A stretch of 64,000 nucleotides of DNA, from NCBI RefSeq assembly GCF_000407605.1, contig NZ_ASWO01000001.1, positions 310,001 to 374,000 on the forward strand, written 5' to 3'. Under the pieces are notes generated by a model. That model searched no databases and was not told the origin of the DNA. It saw nothing but the letters and a program-made list of their open reading frames with translations. Made by a program: the position numbers and the translations under genes. This stretch comes from Enterococcus sulfureus ATCC 49903 (lineage in GTDB: Bacteria > Bacillota > Bacilli > Lactobacillales > Enterococcaceae). Shown here in pieces: positions 7,878 through 18,409 of the stretch (position 1 is its first letter; each line of letters begins with the position of its first letter).

Positions 7878-9251
7878 ATGACAGAAGAAAAAAAATCTCT
7901 CGATCGGGGATTAAAAAATCGTCACGTGCAATTGATTGCACTAGGTGGCGCGATCGGAACAGGACTTTTCCTTGGATCAGGACGTTCGATCCAATTAGCT
8001 GGACCATCGATTTTAATTGCATATGCTGCTGTGGGAGCGATGTGCTTTTTGATCATGCGTGCACTAGGGGAATTGTTACTGTCAGATACTTCAAAACACT
8101 CATTTATTGACTTTATTGCCAAATATCTTGGTGTTAAAGCAGCGTTCGTAACGGGTTGGACCTATTGGTTTTGCTGGGTCTCGATCGCAATGGCTGATTT
8201 GACTGCGACTGGAACATATGTCCGGTATTGGTTTCCCTCAATCCCTGCTTGGTTACCTGAAGTTATTATTTTAGCTTTATTGATTGGATTGAATCTCGTT
8301 GCCGTTGCACTGTTTGGCGAATTAGAATTTTGGTTTTCATTGATTAAAGTAATCGCGATCATCGCCTTGATCGTAACGGGTATCGTTTTGATGATCATCG
8401 GGTTTAAAACCTCTAAAGGAACGGTGAGTTTAAGTAATATCTGGAGCTATGGTGGCTTTTTCCCAACTGGTGCAAGTGGCTTTTTAAAATCCTTCCAGAT
8501 GGCGACATTTGCCTTTGTAGGGATCGAATTAGTCGGCTTAGTTGCAGGTGAAACTAAGGATCCGGAAACGGTAATTCCAAAAGCGATCAATAGCTTACCG
8601 ATCCGTGTGTTACTGTTTTATATCGGTGCCTTGGCTGTGATCATGTCGATCTATCCATGGAATTCATTAAATGCTGATCAAAGTCCTTTCGTAGAAGTCT
8701 TTGCGGATATCGGCGTAGCGGCTGCGGCAACGATCGTCAATTTAGTCGTGTTAAGTTCAGCAGCTTCAGCTTGTAACTCAGCGATTTACTCTACTGGACG
8801 TATGTTGCATTCGCTATCACGAGAAGGAAATGCACCAAGCCGTTATTCAAAATTAACTCGTCATTATGTACCTGCGGCGGCGATTTTCTTTTCTAGTGCC
8901 GTTATCTTGATTGCGGTCATTTTGAATTTCTTTATGCCGTCACAAGTCTTTACGTTGATTACAAGTATCTCAACGATTTGTTTCTTGTTTATCTGGTTTA
9001 TGATCGTCTTTGCTCATTTTAAATACCGTCAATCAGAAAAACAAAAAGCAAAAGGGAAACCAAAAGAAAAACGCAAATTTCCAATGCCTCTATTTCCTTA
9101 TACTAGTTATTTGATCGTGGCCTTCTTAGCATTTATCGTTTTTGTATTGTTCTTACAAGGCGAAACCAGACAAGCCTTGTTCTTTGTTCCAATATGGTTC
9201 ATTGCTTTACTGGTGATCTTCGAATGGAAAATCAAACCTAAATTTAAATAA
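7878..9251 (+). CDS. cycA: Amino acid permease, CycA-like (APC superfamily)
   Basis: 457 residues with about 12 membrane segments. The N-terminal GLKNRHVQLIALGGAIGTGLF is the amino acid transporter (AAT) family signature. The stretches GSGRSIQLAGPS, MRALGELLL, GWTYWFCW, FAFVGIELVG and SSAASACNSAIYSTGRM closely follow E. coli CycA, a proton symporter for D-serine, D-alanine and glycine. Similarity is strong by eye, but substrate choice within this family is easily misjudged; a general neutral amino acid permease is the alternative. A weak AGGAT precedes the ATG. It is a single gene ended by a bidirectional terminator. Confidence 0.8.
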   Translation: MTEEKKSLDRGLKNRHVQLIALGGAIGTGLFLGSGRSIQLAGPSILIAYAAVGAMCFLIMRALGELLLSDTSKHSFIDFIAKYLGVKAAFVTGWTYWFCWVSIAMADLTATGTYVRYWFPSIPAWLPEVIILALLIGLNLVAVALFGELEFWFSLIKVIAIIALIVTGIVLMIIGFKTSKGTVSLSNIWSYGGFFPTGASGFLKSFQMATFAFVGIELVGLVAGETKDPETVIPKAINSLPIRVLLFYIGALAVIMSIYPWNSLNADQSPFVEVFADIGVAAAATIVNLVVLSSAASACNSAIYSTGRMLHSLSREGNAPSRYSKLTRHYVPAAAIFFSSAVILIAVILNFFMPSQVFTLITSISTICFLFIWFMIVFAHFKYRQSEKQKAKGKPKEKRKFPMPLFPYTSYLIVAFLAFIVFVLFLQGETRQALFFVPIWFIALLVIFEWKIKPKFK

Positions 9252-9253
9252 AC

Positions 9254-9287
9254 AAAAACCCGAATCGAGTCTTCGATTCGGGTTTTT
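9254..9287. terminator. Bidirectional terminator
   Basis: 15-bp perfect stem (9254-9268 with 9273-9287) and 4-base loop between the convergent permease and GH1 genes, with A and T tracts at the ends. Confidence 0.92.
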
Positions 9288-9292
9288 TATTC

Positions 9293-10699
9293 TTAAAGTT
9301 TTGTACCATTACTATGGATTACTTGTTGGTACCAATAGTAACTATCTTTTTTGATTCGACGTAATTCTTTCTCATCCTCGTCTGTACGATCAATGTAGAT
9401 AAAACCGTAACGTTTTTTAAACCCTTGATGAGAACTTAAAAGGTCCATTACCGACCATGGGCAGTATCCAAATAACTCAACACCATCTTCAATCGCTAAA
9501 CGACACGCTTCGATATGTTGACGTAAATAGTCGATACGGTAATCGTCATGCACTTTATCATCTGCGGTTAATTCATCCGCAGTGCCTAGTCCATTTTCCG
9601 TAATAATCATCGGTAAGCGGTATTTTTCATAGTACTCATTTAACACTAAACGTAGTCCCATTGGATCGATCTGAGCGCCATACGTCGATGCTACCAAATT
9701 AGGATTGGTTTCGTGTTTGAAGTAGCCATAAAGATCAAAATCGATCTCATTGACTTTTGTTCCAAATGGATGGGCTTCATCTTCTGGCAGATGACTGACA
9801 ACGAGTGTCCGATAGTAATTCACCGCTAAATAATCAGGTTTTGCAGCTTTTAAAACGGCTTCATCTTCTGCTTCTCGTTGCGGTGCAATGTTTGCTTTTT
9901 CTAAATAATGTTCATAATATCCAGGATATCGGCCATACGTGTACATTTCTAACGCATAATTTGTTTTAAAGTTATCATTCATCCGCGCAGCCCAAACATC
10001 TTCAGGACGATTCGAAGCCGGATACGTCATGGTAGACGAAACAGCTGGCCCAATCTTACTATCTGGAAGAAGTTCATGACAAAGATTCGTAACGCGAGCA
10101 TGTGCAACAAACATATTGTAATCCATCTGTGCGCGTACCTTTTCGATTTCTTCGACGGGTACTTCATACATATTCATCCGTTCTGGTACACGAATCATTA
10201 AGTTTTGTTCATTGTTGATCTGCCAGTAATGTACTTTGCTACCAAATTCTTGAAAACAGATTTTTGCATAACGTGTAAAAGCGTCGATACAACGACGATC
10301 TGCCCATCCGTTGTATTGTTCCACTAGTGCATAAGGCAAATCAAAATGATACAGCGTGACCATTGGTTCGATATTGTGGGCAAGTAATGTATCGACGACA
10401 TGATGATAAAAATCAAGACCCGCTTGATTGACGTTCCCATCACCATCTGGAATGATTCGTGCCCATGAAAATGAAAATCGATAGGTCTTCATTCCGAGTT
10501 CTTGCATCAATAGGATATCTTCTTCAACATGATGATAAAAATCACTAGCCGTCGTGGTATCCGCTTGTAGATGTGCTCGCTTTTGGGCATTATGGTCGGC
10601 TACCGTTTTGCCTTTCCCATCTGTTGCAAATGCACCTTCGATTTGAAATGCTGAGGAAGAAGCTCCCCATAAAAAATTATCTGGAAATTGTGTGTTCAT
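9293..10699 (-). CDS. 6-phospho-beta-glucosidase (GH1)
   Basis: 468 residues, full-length GH1 barrel. Acid/base Glu164 lies in the NNEQN variant of the usual NEP motif, and nucleophile Glu368 in ITENG. The C-terminal loop SSHQGFKKRYGFIYID contains the Ser, Lys and Tyr that bind the sugar 6-phosphate in family 1 phospho-glycosidases. It follows the EIIBCA gene by 6 bases in the same operon, so it should split phospho-beta-glucosides delivered by that transporter in the cytoplasm. The Gln after the acid/base is seen in the BglA/BglH-like group. Confidence 0.9.
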   Translation of the reverse strand: MNTQFPDNFLWGASSSAFQIEGAFATDGKGKTVADHNAQKRAHLQADTTTASDFYHHVEEDILLMQELGMKTYRFSFSWARIIPDGDGNVNQAGLDFYHHVVDTLLAHNIEPMVTLYHFDLPYALVEQYNGWADRRCIDAFTRYAKICFQEFGSKVHYWQINNEQNLMIRVPERMNMYEVPVEEIEKVRAQMDYNMFVAHARVTNLCHELLPDSKIGPAVSSTMTYPASNRPEDVWAARMNDNFKTNYALEMYTYGRYPGYYEHYLEKANIAPQREAEDEAVLKAAKPDYLAVNYYRTLVVSHLPEDEAHPFGTKVNEIDFDLYGYFKHETNPNLVASTYGAQIDPMGLRLVLNEYYEKYRLPMIITENGLGTADELTADDKVHDDYRIDYLRQHIEACRLAIEDGVELFGYCPWSVMDLLSSHQGFKKRYGFIYIDRTDEDEKELRRIKKDSYYWYQQVIHSNGTKL

Positions 10700-10705
10700 A
10701 ATAGC

Positions 10706-12568
10706 CTACTTTCTAACAGTTAATGCAATATCTGTCGTGTTTACTTGTGTTTGTTCTGGTAATTCGATCATTGAAAAATCTTGTGTATTCGTCACAATCA
10801 CGATCACTGTCTCATCATATCCTGCTTCTCTAATAACTGGCATGTCTACATGCAATAAAGCCTCTCCTCGTTTCACTAGATCTCCTTGTTTGACCAATGC
10901 TTCAAAGCCTTGTCCATTTAATTCTAGTGTATCGATCCCTACATGGATCAACAACTCTACTCCGCTAGCTAATTTCAATCCAATTGCATGACGTGTTGGT
11001 GCTAAAGTCATGACTTCTGCATTTTCTGGAGCATAAATCGTGGTTTTATCATGATTGGCTTTGATTCCAAACCCTTTACCCATCGCGCCACTAGCAAATA
11101 CTTCATCTGGTAAAGTAGACAGGGCTACAACTGTTCCGCTAGTTGGGGTCAATAAATCGACTGCCTCATCACTAGCTAAGATACGATCTGCCATATCTTC
11201 TTCAGGAATATCTTCAAAACCTAAGATTACAGTCAATAAACATGAACCAAAAAAGGCGATCGCAATTCCTAAAAGATAGCATACGAAGGCTTTGGTACCC
11301 GCACCTGCATAAACCGGAATCGTTAGTAAACCTTGATTAGCAAAAGCCGTTCCATATGATCCACCCCATCCCATCAAGGCCCCACCTAATGCACCACTAA
11401 TCACGGCATAGATCATTGGTGTTTTCAAGCGTAAGTTCGTTCCGTAGATCGCAGGTTCTGTGATCCCAAACAACGCCGTGACGGTAGCAGAAGCCGCTAC
11501 CGTTTTTAATCCTTTATTCTTAGAACGTAAAAAGACTCCAAATGCGGCGCCGGCTTGTGAGAAATTGGCAGCGCCGGCAAAAGCTAATAGATTTTGTCGA
11601 CCGGTTTGGGCAACATCGTTGATCCCGATTGGAATAATCGCGCGATGTGCACCAAAAATAACCAAGACACACCAAATTCCACCAATAAAACCACCAAGTA
11701 AAATCGGACTAATTCCCATTAGTTGATAATATGCCCAGTTGATCGCTTCTCCAATGTAGATCCCGATCGGTCCAAACACAATCAGTGTAGCTGGGACCAT
11801 AACTAGCAATGAAAATGTCGGCACTAAAATAATTTTCAGTACTTGTGGAATCACACGGTCAAAGAAACGTTGTACATATGCCAAACAAAATACCGCAATC
11901 AAAATCGGAATCACCGAAGACGTATAACTTGCTTTGGTTAGATTTAATCCAAATAATGTAACAGCTCCTTCTCCTGTCATCAATGTGACGATCGCAGGGT
12001 AGCAAAGAGTTGCCCCAATGATCATTGCAATAAACTCATTTGTTTTAAATACTTTAGCTGCAGCATAACCTAAAAAGATCGGCAAGAAATAAAATAATGC
12101 ATCAGATGCTGCTAATAAAATAACATAAGTAGTATTTGTCGTGATATCCGTATTATAAAATGATTTCATGATCATCACAACTACAGCTAAAATCCCTTTT
12201 AACATTCCAGATGCGGCGATCGCCGGAATAACTGGCGTAAAAATAGCGGCCACGGTATTTAAAATCTTCGTCCCGATTTTTTCTTTCTCCTTCGATGATT
12301 CTGGAGTATTTTTTTGAGTTGATAGCATCGGTTCTAATTCTTGAAATACTTTATCTACATCTTTTTTTAGGACTACTTGATATTGACCATTGCTTTTGAC
12401 TACCGATAAGACATAAGGTAGCGCTTCTAGTTCGGTCTTTTTTGCTTGTTGCTCATCATCTAAATAAAAGCGTAATCGTGTAAAACAATGCGTAACTTCT
12501 TTGATATTTGAACTTCCCCCAACGAGTTTCAAAATCGTCTGTGCTTGTTCTTGATATGTATGTTCCAT
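10706..12568 (-). CDS. bglP: Beta-glucoside-specific PTS permease, EIIBCA
   Basis: 620-residue three-domain PTS protein. EIIB (1-90) has phospho-Cys28 in THCFTRLRF. The EIIC membrane domain (about 110-460) has GITEPAIYGTNLR and GGWGGSYG-type loops. EIIA (about 475-620) has phospho-His542 in LLIHVGIDTLELNG. The B-C-A order and motifs are those of the glucose-beta-glucoside superfamily. It imports and phosphorylates aryl or short beta-glucosides, feeding the GH1 enzyme 6 bases downstream. GAGGGG precedes the ATG. No BglG/LicT antiterminator gene or clear RAT hairpin is visible next to it, which is unusual for such operons. Confidence 0.92.
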   Translation of the reverse strand: MEHTYQEQAQTILKLVGGSSNIKEVTHCFTRLRFYLDDEQQAKKTELEALPYVLSVVKSNGQYQVVLKKDVDKVFQELEPMLSTQKNTPESSKEKEKIGTKILNTVAAIFTPVIPAIAASGMLKGILAVVVMIMKSFYNTDITTNTTYVILLAASDALFYFLPIFLGYAAAKVFKTNEFIAMIIGATLCYPAIVTLMTGEGAVTLFGLNLTKASYTSSVIPILIAVFCLAYVQRFFDRVIPQVLKIILVPTFSLLVMVPATLIVFGPIGIYIGEAINWAYYQLMGISPILLGGFIGGIWCVLVIFGAHRAIIPIGINDVAQTGRQNLLAFAGAANFSQAGAAFGVFLRSKNKGLKTVAASATVTALFGITEPAIYGTNLRLKTPMIYAVISGALGGALMGWGGSYGTAFANQGLLTIPVYAGAGTKAFVCYLLGIAIAFFGSCLLTVILGFEDIPEEDMADRILASDEAVDLLTPTSGTVVALSTLPDEVFASGAMGKGFGIKANHDKTTIYAPENAEVMTLAPTRHAIGLKLASGVELLIHVGIDTLELNGQGFEALVKQGDLVKRGEALLHVDMPVIREAGYDETVIVIVTNTQDFSMIELPEQTQVNTTDIALTVRK

Positions 12569-12647
12569 TTTTTCCCCTCTTTTCTTTAACTGTTAACTGT
12601 TCTATCATACTAAACCTTGGTCAAGACTAGTTAGCATTTTGCCTACA

Positions 12648-12679
12648 AAAAAAGAAGTGGAGTACTCCACTTCTTTTTT
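12648..12679 (-). terminator. Terminator of the glpKOF operon
   Basis: 32-base perfect palindrome (16-bp arms) with T tracts at both ends, directly after glpF and before the bglP upstream region. Confidence 0.9.
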
Positions 12680-12689
12680 GATCTTTAGA

Positions 12690-13406
12690 TTAAATCATAA
12701 CTTGAAATAACAAAACGGCTACAACAGCACCTAAGATCGGTCCAACAATCGGTACCCATGAGTAAGCCCAATCAGAACTTCCTTTGTTTTCGATTGGTAA
12801 AATAGCATGCGCGATTCGAGGTCCTAGATCACGAGCTGGGTTAATCGCATAACCTGTTGGTCCACCTAGTGAAAGACCCGCTGCTAAAATCAATGCACCA
12901 ACAGCAAAGACATTCGCGCCACCTAAAAATTCTGTTTGGGTGAAGGTCAATAATCCTAAAATCAATACAAAGGTCCCAATCGTTTCAGCAATCACATTAG
13001 ATGGATAGTGACGAATCGCAGGTCCGGTAGCAAAAGTTCCTAAAATCGCACCTTGATCTTTGGTTTCTTTCCAATGAGGCAAGTACAATAACCAAACTAA
13101 AACTGCCCCAACAATTGCACCGGCTACTTGAGCGATCACAAAGGGTAATACTAAATGCCAAGGAAGTAGTCCTGTTAAGGCCATCGCGACAGTTACTGCA
13201 GGGTTTAATTGCGCGGGTCCCATAAAGCCGACCATAAAGACAGCGATCGTTACCGCCATCGCCCATCCCATTGCAATCACGATCCAACCTGAATTTTGCG
13301 CTTTACTTTTATTTAGATTCACAGCAGCACATACACCGTCTCCTAATAAGATCAGAATCATTGTACCAATAAATTCGCCTACGATCTGAGTCATTTCGCC
13401 GCTCAT
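12690..13406 (-). CDS. glpF: Glycerol uptake facilitator (aquaglyceroporin)
   Basis: 238 residues with six membrane segments and the two half-helix NPA motifs of the MIP family: LNPAVTVAMALTG (near residue 67) and INPARDLGPR (near 188). The Asp after the second motif (NPARD) marks glycerol facilitators rather than water-only channels. It is the last gene of glpK-glpO-glpF. Its ATG follows the glpO stop without a gap (TAAATG), with AAAGGA inside the end of glpO. Passive glycerol entry is coupled to trapping by GlpK. Confidence 0.93.
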   Translation of the reverse strand: MSGEMTQIVGEFIGTMILILLGDGVCAAVNLNKSKAQNSGWIVIAMGWAMAVTIAVFMVGFMGPAQLNPAVTVAMALTGLLPWHLVLPFVIAQVAGAIVGAVLVWLLYLPHWKETKDQGAILGTFATGPAIRHYPSNVIAETIGTFVLILGLLTFTQTEFLGGANVFAVGALILAAGLSLGGPTGYAINPARDLGPRIAHAILPIENKGSSDWAYSWVPIVGPILGAVVAVLLFQVMI

Positions 13407-15239
13407 TTAGTTTCCTTCTTTCTTTAGATGAATTAAATCAGAATCATCGATTATACGTTGCAGTTCCATAGTGTAGTGCTCTTTTTGTGTAGTATCCCAG
13501 TTAAAATATTCACTCATGGCTTCAATTACAGGATGCTTGATTTCATCTAAAGTTTCGCGTTGGAACCATAAATGATTGGTCCGGCGAACAAGATAATCTG
13601 CAGGTGTTAAGACCATTTCGTGATCTAATCCATACCGCAAACAAATCGCTTCTGCTACAGAAAGATCTGCTTTGAATAAAGGGTGTTGATCGATATAAGC
13701 AAAAACGTGTTTTGCATTCGTTCCGTAAAAATCGGCAATGTAATGTGCTTGTTCTTCAGGTAATCCTTTTTCAATCCCTTCTTGTGCTAGACGTGAAAGT
13801 TCTTCGTTGACACGTGTCGCATCAAAGTCCCCACCTGAAACCGGATAGTGTGCAGAATCAACTGGTGTTACATTTCGTTGATGTTCTTCTTCAAATAATG
13901 AGACGATTAGTTTCAAGGCACCTAATGCCATTTTACGATAGTCTGTAATTTTTCCACCTGCTAAAGTGATCAGTCCATCTGCTTCACGTTCTAATTTACT
14001 TCCACGTGAGACGCTAGAAGGTGCTTTTTCTGCACGATTCATTTCAAGGTTTTTCAACACGCGTTCTACATCACTTCTTGTCGCTTCATCTTGTTTGAAT
14101 GACGCAATCGTGTCCAAGACTTTTTGGAAACTACGGTCTGAAATCGAACCATTATCCCCACCGTTATAATCTGAACCTGCATTATCTGTTAATAATGGAC
14201 GCAATCCTACCCAACTAGATTCGATATCCGCTAACGTAATATTAGCTGTAGGATAGCGATAGTTGATGACTTCTAATAGATAATCCACGTCTGCTTGTGT
14301 AATCTCAGGATCAGTATAATCACCGGTGTAATCGGTATCTGTTGTACCAAAATAGGTTTTATTTTCGCGTGGAATCGCAAATACCATTCGTCCATCTTGT
14401 TTGCCCGTATCAAAATACGTTGGTTGCGGAACAGGTAAACGCTTACTATCAATCACAAGGTGAACACCTTTTGTTGGACGCATTTGAGGTACGACCGCAC
14501 GTTTAAAGTTGAGTTGACGAATCTTATCGACCCAAGGACCTGTCGTATTGATGACATAATGCGCTTTGATCTCAATTGTTTCTCCACTTAATTCATCACG
14601 TGCTTTAACTCCGATGATTTGATCTGCTTCGTATAAGAAACCAGTGACTTTGACTTTGCTAACGGCTAATGCGCCATCTGCTACGGCTTGTTTTACATTG
14701 TCGATAACCAAACGGGCGTCGTTGTTACGGTAATCTAAATACACACCTGCGCCTTGCAATCCTTCTTGTTTGATATACGGTTCACGTTCTAATACTTCTT
14801 CTTTTGTCAACGTGTAGTTGGCATACTCACTCCCCGTTACATTAGCTAATTGATCGTATAGATCCATCGCCACTTTAACAGAAAACATATCAAACGTCGT
14901 CGTTCCTTCATCGTCATATATCGGAAGTAGCATTGGATCTGCCTTAGGAATATGCGGTGCAATACCTTGGATCACAGCTCGCTCACTGACTGTATCGGAC
15001 ACCACTTCAACATCGAAAGTTTTCAAATAACGAATACCACCATGAACTAATTTAGTGGAACGAGAAGACGTTCCTTCTGCAAAATCTTGCATCTCAACTA
15101 ATCCTGTTTTCAAACCAGAAGCGGCGGTCTGTAACGCCAGACCCGCTCCTGTAATCCCACCTCCGATGATCAGCACGTCCATCGTATCCTGCTGTAAAGT
15201 GGCCAACATTTCTTTACGCTCTTTTATTGAAAAACTCAT
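13407..15239 (-). CDS. glpO: Alpha-glycerophosphate oxidase
   Basis: 610-residue flavoprotein oxidising glycerol-3-phosphate to dihydroxyacetone phosphate with O2, releasing H2O2. FAD motif IIGGGITGAGLALQ (about 25-38), then EMQDFAEGTSSRSTKLVHGG, the classic GlpD/GlpO signature. The length (GlpD dehydrogenases are about 555) and the extra segment around residues 350-410 are those of the streptococcal/enterococcal oxidase. The C-terminal domain (from about 515) is the usual DAO_C helical cap. It sits 15 bases after glpK and directly before glpF. AAGGAGG lies 11 bases before the ATG. Confidence 0.92.
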   Translation of the reverse strand: MSFSIKERKEMLATLQQDTMDVLIIGGGITGAGLALQTAASGLKTGLVEMQDFAEGTSSRSTKLVHGGIRYLKTFDVEVVSDTVSERAVIQGIAPHIPKADPMLLPIYDDEGTTTFDMFSVKVAMDLYDQLANVTGSEYANYTLTKEEVLEREPYIKQEGLQGAGVYLDYRNNDARLVIDNVKQAVADGALAVSKVKVTGFLYEADQIIGVKARDELSGETIEIKAHYVINTTGPWVDKIRQLNFKRAVVPQMRPTKGVHLVIDSKRLPVPQPTYFDTGKQDGRMVFAIPRENKTYFGTTDTDYTGDYTDPEITQADVDYLLEVINYRYPTANITLADIESSWVGLRPLLTDNAGSDYNGGDNGSISDRSFQKVLDTIASFKQDEATRSDVERVLKNLEMNRAEKAPSSVSRGSKLEREADGLITLAGGKITDYRKMALGALKLIVSLFEEEHQRNVTPVDSAHYPVSGGDFDATRVNEELSRLAQEGIEKGLPEEQAHYIADFYGTNAKHVFAYIDQHPLFKADLSVAEAICLRYGLDHEMVLTPADYLVRRTNHLWFQRETLDEIKHPVIEAMSEYFNWDTTQKEHYTMELQRIIDDSDLIHLKKEGN

Positions 15240-15254
15240 TGCTTCTCATCCTCC

Positions 15255-16766
<1,512 letters not shown>

Positions 16767-16772
16767 CTATAA

Positions 16773-16787
16773 TGTAATCGTTTTCTT
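16773..16787 (-). promoter_or_regulatory. cre box upstream of glpK
   Basis: On the minus strand AAGAAAACGATTACA differs from the cre consensus at one of 15 positions. It lies just before the ribosome binding site of glpK, consistent with CcpA roadblock of the glp operon. Confidence 0.7.
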
Positions 16788-16883
16788 TTCTATATCCGTA
16801 TCATACTGTAAAGTGTAAAGCATCGACCATCAAAATAAAATCGATTTTCTTATTTTTTGACAGTTTCGATAACTTACGTAATA

Positions 16884-16920
16884 AAAAACGGACTGATCAC
16901 ACATCGATCACTCCGTTTTT
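16884..16920 (-). terminator. Terminator of the Mga-like gene
   Basis: 15-bp stem with one mismatch (16884-16898 with 16906-16920) and T tracts at the ends, overlapping the stop codon of the leftward regulator gene. Confidence 0.8.
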
Positions 16921-18400
16921 AAGTGCGTTCTAATCGAATCGATTCGATCAATTGGCTGATTTTTTGTAGATCATACGTTGAATCAAATTCAGATACGGCA
17001 TACCAATAACGCGGTTCTTCTATCAAATAAGTTGGTTTAGGTCGTGGTGAGATCACGATATCCACCACACGATTGGCTTGATAACGTTCTACCTCGACAC
17101 CTAATAAAGGTTTCAATTCCATTTGTACCAATTGGAAAAATAAAAAACGATAGATCGGCAATTGTTCAAAGTCTAATCCAATTGTAATGGGTTGAACACT
17201 AGAAAACTCAATCATCGTTAAAATACTTGCATAATTCACTAATAAAAAATCTTGCAAGCTATTGTTTGGGTGATGCTCCGGAGCCAGCTGTTCAAATACG
17301 ATCGTCATCATTTTTTGTAACAAACGACTTCGTTTGTGGCCAAGCAATCGCCGTTGAATCGTCAATAGATTTTCACGATCATACATTTCAATTTTCCCCA
17401 TGAAAAAGTATACTTCATGATCAACTTGGGCTAGTTGATACCCTACTTTTTTTTCTAGCTCGATTGAAAAACGTTTAGGTCGATAATCCACTAAGATCGT
17501 CTCACGCAAATACAGATCCAAACGCGCAGTAGGCAAGCGTTTGCTTCGAGAAAGATCATACTGATAAAAATCTTCTTCTCCTAAAATCTCAAATGAAATC
17601 ACAAAGATATACAACATGATCGCTTCATAAATATTATTCTCGATCGCGATCCGACTAAGGTATAAACTCATAAAGCGATCGATTTTCTTATACCATTCAT
17701 CTTCTAAAAATGGTCGAAAAATCATAGCTAAACGCTCAAAATTTGGATTCTTTGCTAGCCAACGTTTTTGAGTCAAATACCACCATAAAGTGATTTTTTC
17801 TTTTTGTGTTCGTGAAAATTGGCAATCCAAAGTACGTGAGAGTGCCCGAATAAATGGATCATAATCTGGTATCGTCAAAAAAGAATCTAAAGTACAATAA
17901 GGCATCATCAAAGAAAACAATTGATAGTACACATAACGGATCTGCAACTCTTCACCTTGTAACTCGCCGTTTTTGATTTGGACTTGGAATTCTTTCAAAA
18001 TGACATTTACTTCTTTGATTTTACGAAAAACCGTCGACTCACTCATTCCTAAATGATTCATGAGTTGGACTGTTGTGAATGTTGGATGAAGTAAAATAAA
18101 TTGTAGTAACTGAAAATAACTACTCTGTTCAATCAAATACATCATGACCATCTCTAAATTGATAGTTGGTGAAAAGTCAAGTTGTATAGTGTAGTCTCTG
18201 TATGTGATCGAATAGTACTTTGTCTCCTTTTTTCCAAGTTGCTCGATATCTTTAAGATACTGCTCGAACGCTGTCTTTGAAAGTCCTGTTGTTTCACGTA
18301 ATGCTGTTAATGTAATCTGACCACCAGACAATACGATTGTGCGCAACATCTGGACATAGATCGCTTCTTTTTTTTCTAAAAGCACATCGATCTGCATCAT
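16919..18400 (-). CDS. Mga-like helix-turn-helix transcriptional regulator
   Basis: 493 residues. Two N-terminal winged-helix segments, about 12-60 (TALRETTGLSKTAFEQYLKDI) and about 95-140 (TTVQLMNHLGMSESTVFRKIKEVN), match the HTH pair of the Mga/AtxA class. The rest is long and helical, as in the PRD-like and EIIB-like C-terminal parts of Mga proteins, but I do not see clear phosphorylatable PRD histidines. Such regulators often respond to sugar status through the PTS. It is 9 bases downstream of the flavoprotein gene and cotranscribed with it. Its targets are unknown; the partner gene and its own operon are the obvious candidates. AAGGAGAG precedes the first of two ATG codons. Confidence 0.8.
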   Translation of the reverse strand: MMQIDVLLEKKEAIYVQMLRTIVLSGGQITLTALRETTGLSKTAFEQYLKDIEQLGKKETKYYSITYRDYTIQLDFSPTINLEMVMMYLIEQSSYFQLLQFILLHPTFTTVQLMNHLGMSESTVFRKIKEVNVILKEFQVQIKNGELQGEELQIRYVYYQLFSLMMPYCTLDSFLTIPDYDPFIRALSRTLDCQFSRTQKEKITLWWYLTQKRWLAKNPNFERLAMIFRPFLEDEWYKKIDRFMSLYLSRIAIENNIYEAIMLYIFVISFEILGEEDFYQYDLSRSKRLPTARLDLYLRETILVDYRPKRFSIELEKKVGYQLAQVDHEVYFFMGKIEMYDRENLLTIQRRLLGHKRSRLLQKMMTIVFEQLAPEHHPNNSLQDFLLVNYASILTMIEFSSVQPITIGLDFEQLPIYRFLFFQLVQMELKPLLGVEVERYQANRVVDIVISPRPKPTYLIEEPRYWYAVSEFDSTYDLQKISQLIESIRLERT

Positions 18401-18409
18401 CTCTCTCCT

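Noticed and set aside
12569-12640. LicT/BglG-type antiterminator hairpin before bglP
   Set aside because: No sequence resembling a RAT element next to a terminator could be recognised in the short leader.
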